This document shows positions 33,761 through 44,729 of a stretch of DNA of 64,000 nucleotides, piece by piece. Where the stretch lies: assembly GCF_050003625.1 (NCBI RefSeq), contig NC_134397.1:197057063-197121062 (forward strand), in the 5' to 3' direction. Within the stretch, counting starts at the first letter, position 1. The number at the start of each line of letters is the position of its first letter. The stretch comes from Haematobia irritans (taxonomy: Eukaryota > Arthropoda > Insecta > Diptera > Muscidae). Under the pieces are notes generated by a model. That model was not told the origin of the DNA. It made no database searches and was given only the letters and a program-made list of their open reading frames with translations. The position numbers and the translations under genes are program-made.

Positions 33761-34519
33761 TAGAGTTATATTCTGACCCATGAGTATCGTGCAAAATATG
33801 GTCACATATGGAATATGGAACATACTTCTATCGTTATGTTATGCACCAAATATGAGCTAAAAGTGTTTACTGGTTTGACCGCGCAAAGAATTCTGTTTTG
33901 ATTTCTGTCAAATACACTAGGTCACAAATAACAAAATTTTCTCTGTTATTTGTTTCTAGCATACTTTTTCCCATTGATTTTGACCTACTAAACACGAAAA
34001 TGAGTTTTAAAAAATTTTCTGTCGATTGGTTTTCGAGATAGAAATTTGTGAACTTTTTTTTTTAATTTTTGGAGGTACACTTACAATTTTGAGCATATCT
34101 TTCGTCTTCTTTGATCTATTTGATCCTATTACTACTCAAATTAAAGAAAATTGAGCCGTCTACAACCCATTCTCAGAATGGATGTTGGCGGCTTAAAAAG
34201 GTTAAAAAACGGCGTTTTTTAGGTAAAAATGTGGCAGAAAAAACCATATAAAAATTCATATAAAATATAAAACACGATGCTAACAGCAATTTTGGTTTTT
34301 TTACGTATAGCTGAAATTTTTACCACACCCAAAGGAAAAAACATTCATCGGGAACGAAACATTATCATAAAGTGTTATCTTTAAAAGCAAATAATCCCGG
34401 CTTAATGGTAAGCGATTTAAGGAGTATTTCCATTTTTTAATTCCGTCAAATTTTTTTTGCTGCAAAAGAAAACTTGGCTTGTCTAAAATTCGTTCCTCAG
34501 ATTTAGAAAACTTTTCTTT
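33761..34519. other. Spacer without recognised features
   Basis: I see no gene, RNA or named repeat here; short reading frames are not coding-like. Confidence 0.4.
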
Positions 34520-34703
34520 CAGTGTATAATCGTAATTTAAACCGATCTCCTGATTTGGTGGCAAGGGCAACGAATTTTTATCCAAGATGTCTGATATTGG
34601 AAATCTAAAGGTATTATAGGTCCTTAAATAAGTATGTCGAATATGGTTTGTATCGGTCCATAGTTTGATATAGCCCCCATATAAACCGATCTCCCGATCA
34701 GAG
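34520..34703 (-). repeat. Family B fragment
   Basis: It carries AACCGATCTCCTGATTTGG, TTGGAAATCTAAAGGTAT and AGCCCCCATATAAACCGATC, about one module. It is cut on the right by the hAT-like end at 34704. Confidence 0.6.
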
Positions 34704-35135
34704 ATGGTCTGTATCAAACTTATTTAGTTTTGATACAGACCATCTGTCGCAAAGTTGTCAACGTCGTAAACGTCACATTCGCTTCGTAAATGTAGAAAAA
34801 GTAACAAACGTCGTAAATTCAAAATACTTCAGTCGCGTCGGGTGGTCCCCGAATTCGATGATATAGAAGATGATGGTATGTTCGAAGAAGTTTCAATTCT
34901 CAGGAATGTTCATAAAATTATAAACGGATTTAAAAAACTAGAAGACAAAAGGCTTATTTCAGAAGAAGATTTCAAGCCAAAATTACTATGTTCTACTCGA
35001 TGGTGCAGTAAACGTGACGATATGTACACGTTCATGCTCATATTAGCCTTCCGCAGAGTGAATTTTAAAAAATCACTTTTTGACTTATTAGAGACAATTT
35101 CCATACTAAATAAAAATTGTCAAAACCCTAGCTAA
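34704..35135 (+). mobile_element. hAT-like element 4 fragment with transposase piece
   Basis: It begins CAGAGATGGTCTGTATCAAA, identical in its first 21 bases to the reversed right end of the hAT at 52669-55421. The terminus is repeated inverted at once (TTTTGATACAGACCATCTG), so the tip can fold. The following sequence (GCAAAGTTGT, AAATGTAGAAAAAGTAACAA, AATTCGATGATAT) is shared with that copy. A frame at about 34842-35135 contains KLLCSTRWCSKRDD; an LC.TRW motif occurs in some hAT transposases. The right end and any target duplication were not found. Confidence 0.6.
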
Positions 35136-36247
35136 CATAGTCATTCGTTGATGCAACGAAAACTTTGATGAACATTGTGATAGATCGAAGTTGCGAATGC
35201 GAGGAGTAAAAGTAAAAGTTAAGTTTTCTATAAATACAATGAAAGGGATGTAATTTTTACATCCCTTCTATTGGGGAGCATTTAGTTTCTATCGGTAAGT
35301 TTTTTGATAAAGCCCTTATATACAACGGTCTTCCGATTTATCATCTCGAGAGGACAGAAAGTGCAAAGTTGTCAGAAAGTGTAATTGCCACCGATTCATG
35401 CAGTGCGGAAACACTGCCTACTTTATTGTATACCAAAAAGCGCAACTAAACTCTTACTGCTGAAGTATTTTTTGCTGGGTAGTTTATGATCATTCGTTTA
35501 CGTTATTTCAACCAATTCATGCAGTATAGATGCATGAAAGGTAGTGCTGTTTTCCTTCACGCCAACAATGCTATACTCAATATTATATATCTCTTCTGAG
35601 CAATATTTCTATTAAAATGAGCAATTATATCAGCGCTATGTAGAAACTGCTCTAAATCGGGACATCGCCCACAAAAATCAGCGCTGATTCGGTTGTTTTG
35701 TAAGCAGTTGGTACTGTCTCTCTTCCTTACTATCCTGCTGAAATAGTGCTCCATTTTTTGCTAGGACTGATCATCTAAATCTGCCAAAATTAGAAGTAAA
35801 ATTTTCGTATGTAATATCCATAAGAAATTATTAGCATATAAGACTCAAATTGAATCACCTCACTTCGCTAGATCTACACTAAAGACTATGGAAATTTGCC
35901 TTGGCCAACGGTAAAACATGTGTATAGTCACGCTTGTGGAGATTGCTATCTGACATTTTCTTTTCAATAACGTAATAATACCAATACCTTAATATTCATG
36001 TCCAATATGTAAAAGTAAATTTCACGATTTTATTTCCAAACCTTATTCGAGTAATGGGGGTCAAAATCTATAGAATTTATATTTCAAATCATATAAAGGC
36101 GTTATTCATTGCGGTTTTTCTTTCACGCTTAGACTAGAAGTTTAAAATTCCTCTAAAACTCAAGCAATAATAGTTCGTATGTAGTGTTGTATATAAACTT
36201 TAAATTTAACTTCGTGAACCAAATTTGAAGTGTGGGCTTAATCAAAT
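35136..36247. other. Spacer with CCCAGCAAAA-type end fragments
   Basis: Edges of the TTTTTTGCTGGGTA type occur at about 35467-35480, and a weaker TTTTTTGCTAGGA at about 35755; the sequence at 35620-35760 is repeated at 37190-37300 (GAGCAATTATATCAGCGCTA side against ATCGACCACAAAAATGAGG). No gene was recognised. Positions 36240-36247 are the target duplication AATCAAAT. Confidence 0.45.
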
Positions 36248-36801
36248 TAGAGGTGTGCACGTGAGTAATAGTTTACTCACGCTCACGCACACTTACGACT
36301 GAAAAATCATACTCACGAGCACTCACGCACGATATTTTTTGGTAGGACTCACGCACACTCACGAAAAGAAAATTTGTACCCACGCACGAAAACGTCGTGA
36401 CTCACGAAAAATATCGTGACTCACGAAAAATATCGCGACTCACTAAAAATATCGTGACTCACGAATAATTTTATGATTCATTTACCTTACCGAAGTGTCG
36501 GAAAACATGAGCATTATTAAAATCGAGAGTGTTATTAAACTCTTAACATCCCAGGTGTCACTAAAATGAATTTAACTCTTAAGCGTTTTATGTTGGTGAG
36601 CAGGAATATTTTCGTGAGTGTAATTCGTTACTCACGCGCACTCACGAAGATATTATTTTCGTGACTCACGCACGACATTTTGGTTTGTTAATCACGCTCA
36701 CGCACACTCACGCTGTTGTCATGAGCGTGACTCACGACTCACGCACGAATCACGAAAATTTTCGTGAGTCATGGCAATTTCGTGTCACGTGCACACCTCT
36801 A
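36248..36801. mobile_element. hAT-type element 5 made of CTCACG repeats
   Basis: Ends TAGAGGTGTGCACGTGA inverted on both sides, flanked by an exact 8-bp duplication AATCAAAT (36240-36247 and 36802-36809). The 554-bp body is rich in ACTCACG / CGTGAGT words in both orientations, including a run of TCACGAAAAATATCGTGAC repeats at about 36393-36455. No transposase. The whole element can fold extensively. Confidence 0.92.
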
Positions 36802-36869
36802 AATCAAATGTCTCTGAATTCCCGTATCCCACTACGACCAGGGATATTCAAAGGAAGGTATAGTGGCGT

Positions 36870-37096
36870 TCTGCTACTTTTAAGCCTGTTTAGACTATTC
36901 AGTATTGCATTGTAATACCACAAGTGGTGAACTTCTCACTTTTCAAAGAGTGCTATTCGATTCTTTGTTTCACCAGATTTTTCTAAGAGGGTAATTTCCA
37001 CTGCTGAAAAACCTTATGATTTTCGTTCGAAACTGGGATTGAACAGACACTTTGGCTGCAAGGAGGGCATGCTAACCATTGCACCACGGTAACTAT
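36870..37096 (-). repeat. Decayed SINE copy
   Basis: It keeps TTTAGACTATTCAGTATTGC, ATACCACAAGTGGTGAACTT, then CTGAAAAACCTTATG, GAAACTGGGATTGAACAGAC and CATGCTAACCATTGCACCAC of the 353-bp SINE; the middle is damaged and the CCTAA tail lost. Confidence 0.7.
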
Positions 37097-37141
37097 TATA
37101 TTTGATCCATGTTGGTGGATATTTAAGATTCTGTCCACTGT

Positions 37142-37489
37142 AATATATGGCCTATATATACGCAGAAAAGGAATATGAACCAACTGATCTAAATCGGGAC
37201 ATCGACCACAAAAATGAGGTCTGATTCGGTTGTTTTGTAGGCAGTTGGTACTGCCTCTCTCCCTTACAATCCTGCTGAAAGTGCTCCATTTTTTGCTGGG
37301 ATGTTTCAAGATCATATTTTTTTTTTCATGGGGATCATCTAACATGTGTGTCGCAACTATGTTATTTTCTCGGAAAGTAATTATCTGATTTCGCAAAACA
37401 TGTTATGTTTGGCATGAAAATAATAAACAATGCTCCATGTTCTTAAAAAAAAAATTACATTCTGTTCTTAGATGATCATACTCCTTCTC
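37142..37489. repeat. Degraded GAGAAGGAATATGAT MITE
   Basis: Left edge ACGCAGAAAAGGAATATGAA, right edge GATGATCATACTCCTTCTCA. Inside is an inserted-looking block (37190-37310) shared with 35620-35770 and ending TTTTTTGCTGGGATG. Confidence 0.5.
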
Positions 37490-37995
37490 ACACAGAAAAA
37501 AATTTCCTTAGTTAAACTAATGCTAAATTTAACTTAATTTTATTGGAAACAAATTTTTTGCTTGTAGTTAAATTTTATTATTTTTATCGAAATTTTCCAC
37601 AGCTTAATGAAATCTTACTTTTTTAAGTAATTTTAATTTTTTTAATTTTATGAACTAAACGTGAGTATAAAGTTCAATGGCCATACACATAAATTCAATA
37701 TGAACTAAAGCAAAAGAAGATTTTCGTACGATTCCAAAAAGTAGTAAGAATGAACTACTGTAGGGTTAAAATGGTCATGATTTGGCGCCAATGAATTTCT
37801 TCTTTACGTTTAGTTAATTTTTTTTCTATGAGATGATGTAATTTCGTGAACTGCAGTTAAAGAGTACAACAGGGCATTAAAATTTCCCGGTTTTAAAAAC
37901 GCTTTGTGGAAATCTTAAAATGTAGAGTAACATTTAGTTAAATTTTCGTGCGAGGTAATTCATACTTCCTATAAAACAGTTCACTTTTTTTTCGG
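37490..37995. repeat. GAACTA-rich MITE copy, better preserved
   Basis: It begins CACAGAAAAAAATTTCCTTA and ends ATAAAACAGTTCACTTTTTT. Repeated TTAAATTT and GAACTA words; reverse complement of 23565-24025. No coding capacity. The sequence 37996-38665 after it is AT-rich and unassigned. Confidence 0.65.
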
Positions 37996-38665
37996 TGCAT
38001 ATTCTAAACAATTTCCAAATCCTCTATTATAACCCTCTATTCATGTGTTACGAGGCTATATCTCTTAAAGCCATACATGTGGAAGTCTATGTCGGATCGT
38101 GTTTAAATCACTTCACTTCAAGCTTGACCAAAAGTAAACAAATTCAGTAACTTCGAAGAAGGAAGGAAGGCAATTTGTTTAAATACAAAAAAAGACTGGA
38201 AAACTATTCAACTAAATATCAACGGTAACAAGCCGCCGTTACTAATATGAGAAATATTTAAAATCGATTGTAATATAATACACAATCGTTAATTAAATTC
38301 AGTTGGTATAATGAAAATTCAATGCCAATTGCTCAAACAAGAAAAAAAATTAATAAAACAACAAAATGCCCCCCTTTCAAAAACTCAACAAACAAGTCGA
38401 AATAACAAGCAAATATTACAAAATGTAGAACAAAATTTTAACAACCCCAACGATTTAAATTACATTTCAATCAGTTATTGAATTCCACTTTAGCAAAGAC
38501 TTCAAATATGAATGACAGTCGTGATTGTCCTCTTTGGCTTCTACATACATAGAAAATATCTTTAAAATAAAATATTTAATGTTTATTTTGAGCATTTTAT
38601 TGCCGCAAAAAAAAAAAAACATGTAAAATACATGTTTAATTACAATAAGCAATTTCCTCATTTCC

Positions 38666-39110
38666 CACGAAGTAGTTCAAACTTGGATCATTTGTGATCC
38701 GCAAGTAGTGCCAACTTGGAAATCAGGGCACCGGTAGTAATGGAGGTGGTGGCGGTGGTAATAAACATAAAACTCTTATGACAACCTCATCATGTGCCGG
38801 CATTGCACATGAAAAAGGCTACCTCTAGCAATGGATCTGTCACAACAGCAGCGACATCATCCTCCCAAGGCTCACCGGCACAAACGATGACCTGTAACAG
38901 GCAACAACAACAGTCCCAACAGCAAACACAATCACAATCTGTTGCTGCAACAAGTTATCTATTTATTACATGGCAGTGATGCTACCAAAAAGGTTCAACC
39001 TCCACAATCTGAACATCTGAGGAATCGATCCTTTATATTGCTTTATAAGTTGTGCCTTGGGAATTCATTTGAATGAAAAAATTTAAAAAGAATCTAAACA
39101 ACAACAAAAT
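38666..39110. repeat. CCCAGCAAAA-family element carrying a coding fragment
   Basis: Its flanks match the element at 40325-41367: AGTAGTTCAAACTTGGATCA and TGATCCGCAAGTAGTGC before, and ATCCTTTATATTGCTTTATA with AGTTGTGCCTTGGGAATTC after. In the other copy these flanks are separated by about 80 bp; here about 270 bp of coding-like sequence lies between them. Confidence 0.6.
38727..38979 (+). pseudogene. Gln/Ser/Thr-rich host coding fragment (captured exon?)
   Basis: The reading starts after an AG (ATCAG|GGC): GTGSNGGGGGGNKHKTLMTT, then SSCAGIA. A one-base shift around 38808-38815 moves it to the frame KKATSSNGSVTTAATSSSQG, followed by SPAQTMTCNRQQQQSQQQTQ and SQSVAATS, ending at TGA. Poly-Gly, Ser/Thr runs and CAA/CAG (opa-type) glutamine runs are typical of dipteran regulatory proteins and unlike the AT-rich repeats around it. 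The frameshift, the lack of a visible rest of the gene and the position inside a repeat suggest a captured, decayed piece. I cannot name the source gene. Confidence 0.55.
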
Positions 39111-40324
39111 TTTCACCGATTTCCCTTATTATTTCTTTCAAAATTGGTATATATTAGCCAAAAAATTATGTATAGGTAAGTCTACAAATAATTACGAGTC
39201 GATATGGGCTTTTGCACGGTACGTAGAGAGCCAGAATTGAAATATTTATGTGGGCTATATACAATTATGAACTTGATATGGATCAATTTTTGTGTGATTG
39301 GGATACTAACTCAATGTACCAAATTTCAACTGACTCGGATGAAATTTGCTCCTCCAAGAGACTCCAAAACTAAATCTCGGGATCGGTTTATATGGGGGCT
39401 ATATATGATTATGGACTGATATGGACCACTTTTGGCATGGTTGTTATATAGCATATGGTTGTTATATATATACGTAACAAATTTCAACCAGATCGGATGA
39501 ATTTTGCTTCTCCATAAGGCACCGGAGGTAAAATCTGGAGATCGGTTTATATGGGAGCTATATATAATTATGGACTGTTATGAACCAATTCCTGCATGGT
39601 TGTTGGATACAATATACCAAGAACACGTACCAAATTTCAACCGAATCGGATGAATTTTGCTCTTCCAAGGGGCTCCGGAGGTCAAATCTGGAGATCAGTT
39701 TATATGGGGCCTATATATAATTATGGACCGATTTCGATCAATTTTTGCATGGGTGTTTGAGGCCATATATTAACACCACGTTCCAAATTTCAACTGAATC
39801 AAATGAATTTTGGTCTTCCAAAAGGCTCCGAAGGTCAAATCTGGTGATCGGTTTATATGGGGGCTATATATACTTATGGACCGATGTGGACCAATTTTTG
39901 CATGGTCATTAGAGACCATATTGACACCATGTACCAAATTTCGGCCGGATTGGATGAAATTTGCTTCTCTTAGAGGCTCCGCAAGCCAAATCGGGGGATC
40001 GGTTTATATGGGGGCTATATATAATTATGGACCGATGTGGACCAATTTTTGCATAGTTATTTGAGACCATATACTTACACCATGTACCAAATTTCAGCCG
40101 GATCGGTCGAAATTTGTTTCTAAGAGAAGCAAGCCAAATCGGGGGATCGGCTTATATCGGGGCTACATATAATTATGAACCGATGAGGACCGATTTATGC
40201 ATGGTTGTTAGAGATCATATGCTGACACCATGTACCAAATTTCAGCCGGATTGGATGAAATTTGCTTCTCTTAGAGGCTCCGCAAGCCAAATCGGGGGAT
40301 CGGTTTATATGGGAGCTATATATA

Positions 40325-41367
40325 CCCAGCAAAAAAAGAGCTTCCAGAAAAGTAGTTTGGATCCCCAATCTGTGATCCGGAATTAGTGCAAACTTGGATC
40401 ATCTCCAATGAATTTTACATAGGCTTGTCATAGGACGGAAATACTCCCATTTTGGATCCTTTGCATTGCTTTAGAAGTTGTGCCCTGGAAGTTAATTTGA
40501 ATGAAGAAATTTAAAAAGCGAAAAAAAATTTATTCAACTAATTTTACTTGTTTTCATTAATATTTTTTATTACACTATTATTTTCCTATTATCTATTTTT
40601 TTACAATTTGACCAGGGGTTGAACCTCGGTTTGCTGGCACCATAACAAAACGCCTTAGCACACTCAGCCACAAACGTCATTGAACATAAAACGTCGAAAT
40701 GTCAATTCAAATGTTTGTGATATGATCGTAAAACGACACCAAGGAATAACATTCTAATTGCTTCTCGAGAAGTTCTTTATTAATATGAACGCAAAAATAA
40801 GAAACGCAGGTTCAGATCTCACCAGCGGCAATTTTTTTATCAAATATTTTTCTTAAAATTTTCTTTTTTATGTTATGCATCGTTTTTATTTTTTATTTTC
40901 GGCATATATTTTCGTATAAATATATTTTTTCCATTAAAAATTAACAAAAAAAATACAAATTCTCGTAATTTGCAAAACCTTCTCAAAAGAATTTCCATGG
41001 AAGCGAAAAAGTCAAACGGCGCAGGTTCAAATCCCAGCGGAGATAACATTTTTTTATTTTTTACTTTTTTATTAATTTTCTATTTTTTAATTGTTTTATT
41101 AGTTTTCTATTTTTATTTTTTGTTAAATTTAATTGTCCAAAATTTTCACTTAAAATATCCTGATTGCGTTCTTTCTAATACTTGTCCACAAGGACTGCAT
41201 CGGAAGTAGTAAAAAAATCATTGGGGGATCCCAAGATGCGCTTTAGAAGAAATGTTTGTGCACTTGTCTAAAAGAACTGCATCGGAAGTGGAAAAAACTC
41301 GATGGGGGATTCTGGGATGGGCTTTAAAAGAAATGTTTGTGGAACAACTTCCAATTTTTTTGCTGGG
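40325..41367. mobile_element. TA-flanked element with CCCAGCAAAAAAA ends
   Basis: Ends CCCAGCAAAAAAAGAGCTTC and, inverted, CCCAGCAAAAAAATTGGAAG; TA on each side (40323-40324, 41368-41369). Removal restores the family A word GGGAGCTATATATAATTATA, which confirms the boundaries. It has no transposase. Inside are two tRNA-like pieces: 40612-40680 (minus strand, TGGCTGAGTGTGCTAAGGCG and GAGGTTCAACCCC, tRNA-Ser-like) and about 40995-41050 (GCAGGTTCAAATCCCAGC). Scraps of the same element lie at 31080-31340, 38666-39110, 61178-61350 and 63386-63640. Confidence 0.85.
40612..40680 (-). repeat. tRNA-Ser-like sequence within the MITE
   Basis: A-box TGGCTGAGTGTGCTAAGGCG and B-box GAGGTTCAACCCC have the spacing of a class II tRNA. 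Acceptor stems do not close well, and it lies inside a mobile element, so I read it as a tRNA-derived SINE head and not a working tRNA. Confidence 0.45.
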
Positions 41368-41907
41368 TAATTATAGATCGATGTGGACCAATTTTTGCAT
41401 GGTTGTTAGAGATCATATGCTGACACCATGTATCAAATTTCAGCCGGATCAGATGAAATTTACTTCTCTTAGAAGCTGCGCAAGCCAAATCGGGGGATCG
41501 GTTTATATTGGGGCTATATATAATTATGGACCGACGTGGACCAATTTTTGCATGGCCGTTAGAGACCATATACTAACACCATGTACCAAATTTCAGACGG
41601 ATCGGATGAAATTTGCTTCTCTTAGAGGATTCGCAATCCAAATTTGGGGGTCCGTTTATATGGGGGCTATACGTAAAAGTGGACCGATATGGCCCATTTT
41701 CATTTCAAGTCGATAGCTTGTTTCGTTAGGAAGATATCGTAATTTCAACAGACGGACATGCTCAGATCGACACAGAATTTCACCACGGCCCAGAACATAT
41801 ATATTCTATGGGGTCTTAGATCAATATTTCGATGTGTTACAAACGGAATGACAAAGTTAATATACCCCATCCTATGGTGGAGGGTATAAAAAAACATTGA
41901 TAAAAAC

Positions 41908-43247
41908 AACAAGTATATACGGCCGTAAGTTCGGCCAGGCCGAATCATATGTACCCTCCACCATGGATTGCGTAGAAACTTCTACCAGAATTGTAATATG
42001 GGGTTCGCTTATGTGGGGGCTATATACAATTATGAACTTGATATGGACCAATTTTTGTGTGATTGGGCATGATTTATCTGAGGGCTATATATAACTATAG
42101 ACCGATATGACCGGTCATATACTGGCACAATGTACCAAATGATTATTAAATATCATATACTACCACCACGTACCAAATTTCAACCAGATCGGATGAATTT
42201 TGCTTCTCCATAAGGCACCGGAGTTCAAATCTGGAGATCGGTTTATATGGGAGCTATATATAATTATGGACTGTTATGAACCAATTTCTGCATGGTTGTT
42301 GGATACAATATACTAACATCACGTACCAAATTTCAACCGAACCGGATGAATTTTGCTCTTCCAAGGGGCTCCGGAGGTCAAATCTAGGGATCGGTTTATA
42401 TGGGGCCTATATCTAATTATGGACCGGTTTCGACCAGTTTTTGCATGGGTGTTTGAGGCCATATATTATCACCACGTATCAAATTTGAACTGAATCAGAT
42501 GAGTTTTGGTCTTCCAAGATGCTCCGGAGGTCAAATCTGGTGATCGGTTTATATTGCGGCTATATATAATTATGAACCGATGTGGACCAATTTTTGCATG
42601 GTCATTTGAGACCATATACTAACACCATGTACCAAATTTCCGCCGGATCGGGTGAAATTTGCTTCTCTTAGAGGTTCCGCAAGCCAAATCGGGGGATCGG
42701 TTTATATGGGGGCTATGTATAATTATTGACCGATGTGGACCAATTTTTGCATAGTTGTTTGAGACCATATACTTACACCATGTACCAAATTTCAGCCGGA
42801 TCGGATGAAATTTGCTTCTCTTAGAGGCTCCGCAAGCCAAATCGGGGGATCGGATTATATGGGGGCTATATATAATTATAGATCGACGTGGACCAAGTTT
42901 TGCATGGTTGTTAGAGATCATATGCTGACATCATGTATTAAATTTCAGCCAGATCGGATGAAATTTGCTTCTCTTAGAGGATTCGCAAACCAAATTTGGG
43001 GCCCGTTTATATGAGGGCTATACGTAAAAGTGGACCGATATAGTCCATTTGCAATACCAGCCGACCTACATCAATAACAACTACTTGTGCCAAATTTCAA
43101 GTCGATAGCTTGTTTCGTTCGGAAGTTAGCGTGATTTCAACAGACGGACGGACGGACATGCTCAGATCAACTCAGAATTTCACCACGACCCAGAATATAT
43201 ATACTTTATGGGGTCTTAAGCAATATTTCGATGTGTTACAAACGGAA
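41908..43247 (+). repeat. Family A repeat with hairpin end and phased modules
   Basis: It starts AACAAGTATATACGGCCGTA then AGTTCGGCCAGGCCGAATC, and ends in the mini-me part (ACAGACGGACGGACGGACAT; TA core) where it breaks off at ACAAACGGAA. The CGGTTTAT-equivalent position falls at 42239, 42392, 42545, 42698, 42851 and 43004, five intervals of exactly 153 bp. Confidence 0.9.
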
Positions 43248-43249
43248 TT

Positions 43250-43837
43250 TTTCTTAATTCCAAAAAAAAACTTTAAACCAAAGACGCTAAATCCTCAAAA
43301 TAAGTCTTAGCCTATATTTGAAGCGTTTTCATCTTTACTCTAAAATTTCAATATTTCAGTTAATTTAAGGACAATTTCTTTAAATGAAAAATGTTTTCTT
43401 TACTTTCAAGAAAATTAGCCTTAGTTCAAAGACATATGACTTTAACGGAGGGACGCAAATTTACAAAATTTGTGCACTAAATTTAATGAAAACAATTTTT
43501 GAAGCAAAGATAATAAACTTTATTTGAATTAAAATTTCACTATTTTAAAGAAATTTGTCCTTAATATTTTGCAAATTTCGCATCCTAAAATTTAGATTGC
43601 GAAATCGGTAATATCACGTATATATTTTTTTCAGTGCAGTTAAGAAATTTTAAAGGAAATTTCCATCGTATTTTGTAGGCCATGAACTAAACGATTGCTA
43701 CTTAGAATTTGTAAAATTTCCTTTCGAGTAGTTAATTTTCGTTGAAGATACGAAAAGTGAACTAAAATTCTGGAAAATTCTTATAATAAATTATTGTAAA
43801 AATCTTCTTAAATTTACGAGACACTATTTTTTCTGTG
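43250..43837. repeat. CACTG-like fragment followed by GAACTA MITE fragment
   Basis: 43250-43636 ends TTTTTTTCAGTG and is rich in TTTAAAGAAATTTGTCCTTA-like words as in the CACTG group. 43640-43837 matches part of the GAACTA MITE (GGCCATGAACTAAACGATTG; GAAGATACGAAAAGTGAACT) and ends TTTTTTCTGTGTGTG. 43838-44117 is unassigned. Confidence 0.5.
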
Positions 43838-44117
43838 TGTGAACACATTTTGGTAATCACAAACAAACAAACGCAAACAAATTGAACAAACTTACTGTTA
43901 AATGAACTCATCACTGCATGGATGTCATTAATGTATTTTTGTTTTTTGAGAACATAAATAATATAAAAGTTGCAATTAAGATAGAAAGCACCATTAAAAA
44001 GATTAAAAAAAAACCAAAGTGCTGGTTTAGATTTGATCTGTATATACATGCAAAGAAAAAATATTTTACTTCGGAAAAAAATTTTAGACAGCTAGAAATT
44101 TCCCATTACTGTAAACT

Positions 44118-44575
44118 AACAGGTTGGCTGATAAGTCCCCTGTCTAACAAAGAAAAACACATTTTTTGTCAAAATTCGTTTTTATTATTCAACATAGTTC
44201 CCTTCAAGAGCTTCCCTTCAACCATTATAACGACCTTCCAATTTTTTGATACCATTTTGGTAGTACTCCTTCGGTTTTGCCTCAAAATAGGCCTCAGTTT
44301 CGGCGATCACCTCTTCATTGCAGCCATTTTTTCCCCTGCGAGCATCCTCTTGAGGTCTGAGAACAAGAAAAAGTCGCTGGGGACCAGATCTGGAGAATAA
44401 GGTGGGTGGGGAAGCAATTCGAAGCCCAATTCATGAATTTTTGCCATCGTTCTCGTTGACTTGTGGCACGGTGCGTTGTCTTTGTGGAACAACCGATCAG
44501 GTATCGATCGGTACACTTTTCAAATATTTTTTGAAAATTTCCGATATTTATTTTGCCCTTCCTCTTTTTCACACA
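44118..44575 (-). pseudogene. Mariner transposase C-terminal half with terminal repeat
   Basis: The window-left end ACAGGTTGGCTGATAAGTCC and CCTGTCTAACA is an irritans-type mariner terminal repeat. On the minus strand it encodes RLFHKDNAPCHKS, then ELLPHPPYSPDLVPSDFF and FLFSDLKRMLAGEKM. From the D of KDNAP to the D of PSDFF there are 34 residues, the DD34D arrangement. A frameshift follows, then GCNEEVIAETEAYFEAKPK and LEGNYVE, with an in-frame stop in between. The N-terminal half and the other end are absent (truncated at about 44575). Confidence 0.88.
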
Positions 44576-44687
44576 TATATAGAAAAAATCAGAAAATTTA
44601 AATTTATTGCAAACAAATTAACAATCGTTGCTATGTATATAAATGAAAACTTAAAAGAAATGAAATTTTAAAACGTACAACGTACAT

Positions 44688-44693
44688 TTTATT
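44688..44693 (-). terminator. Poly(A) signal of the secreted-protein gene
   Basis: AATAAA on the minus strand, 37 bases after the TAA at 44730, a suitable distance for the 3' end of the gene at 44730-45647. Confidence 0.5.
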
Positions 44694-44729
44694 TTCTGAA
44701 ATTTTATGCTTTTTGACAAATAAATAAAA

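Larger units (their letters stand above)
39145..41890 (+). repeat. Family A repeat, long copy (split)
   Basis: It runs from ATATTAGCCAAAAAATTATG through many modules (GATCGGTTTATATGGGGGCT) to CAACAGACGGACATGCTCAG, the TA core and CCTATGGTGGAGGGTATAAA at 41887. It is split by the MITE at 40325-41367. The hairpin end is missing. Modules near 39849-40000 are 151 bp apart owing to a 2-bp loss. Confidence 0.85.

Noticed and set aside
40612..40680. Functional tRNA-Ser gene
   Set aside because: It is inside a MITE with TA duplication, its stems are imperfect, and similar B-boxes recur in other fragments of the same element.
43918..44400. 160-codon plus-strand open frame
   Set aside because: Its right half is the antisense of the mariner transposase; the left half is low-complexity.
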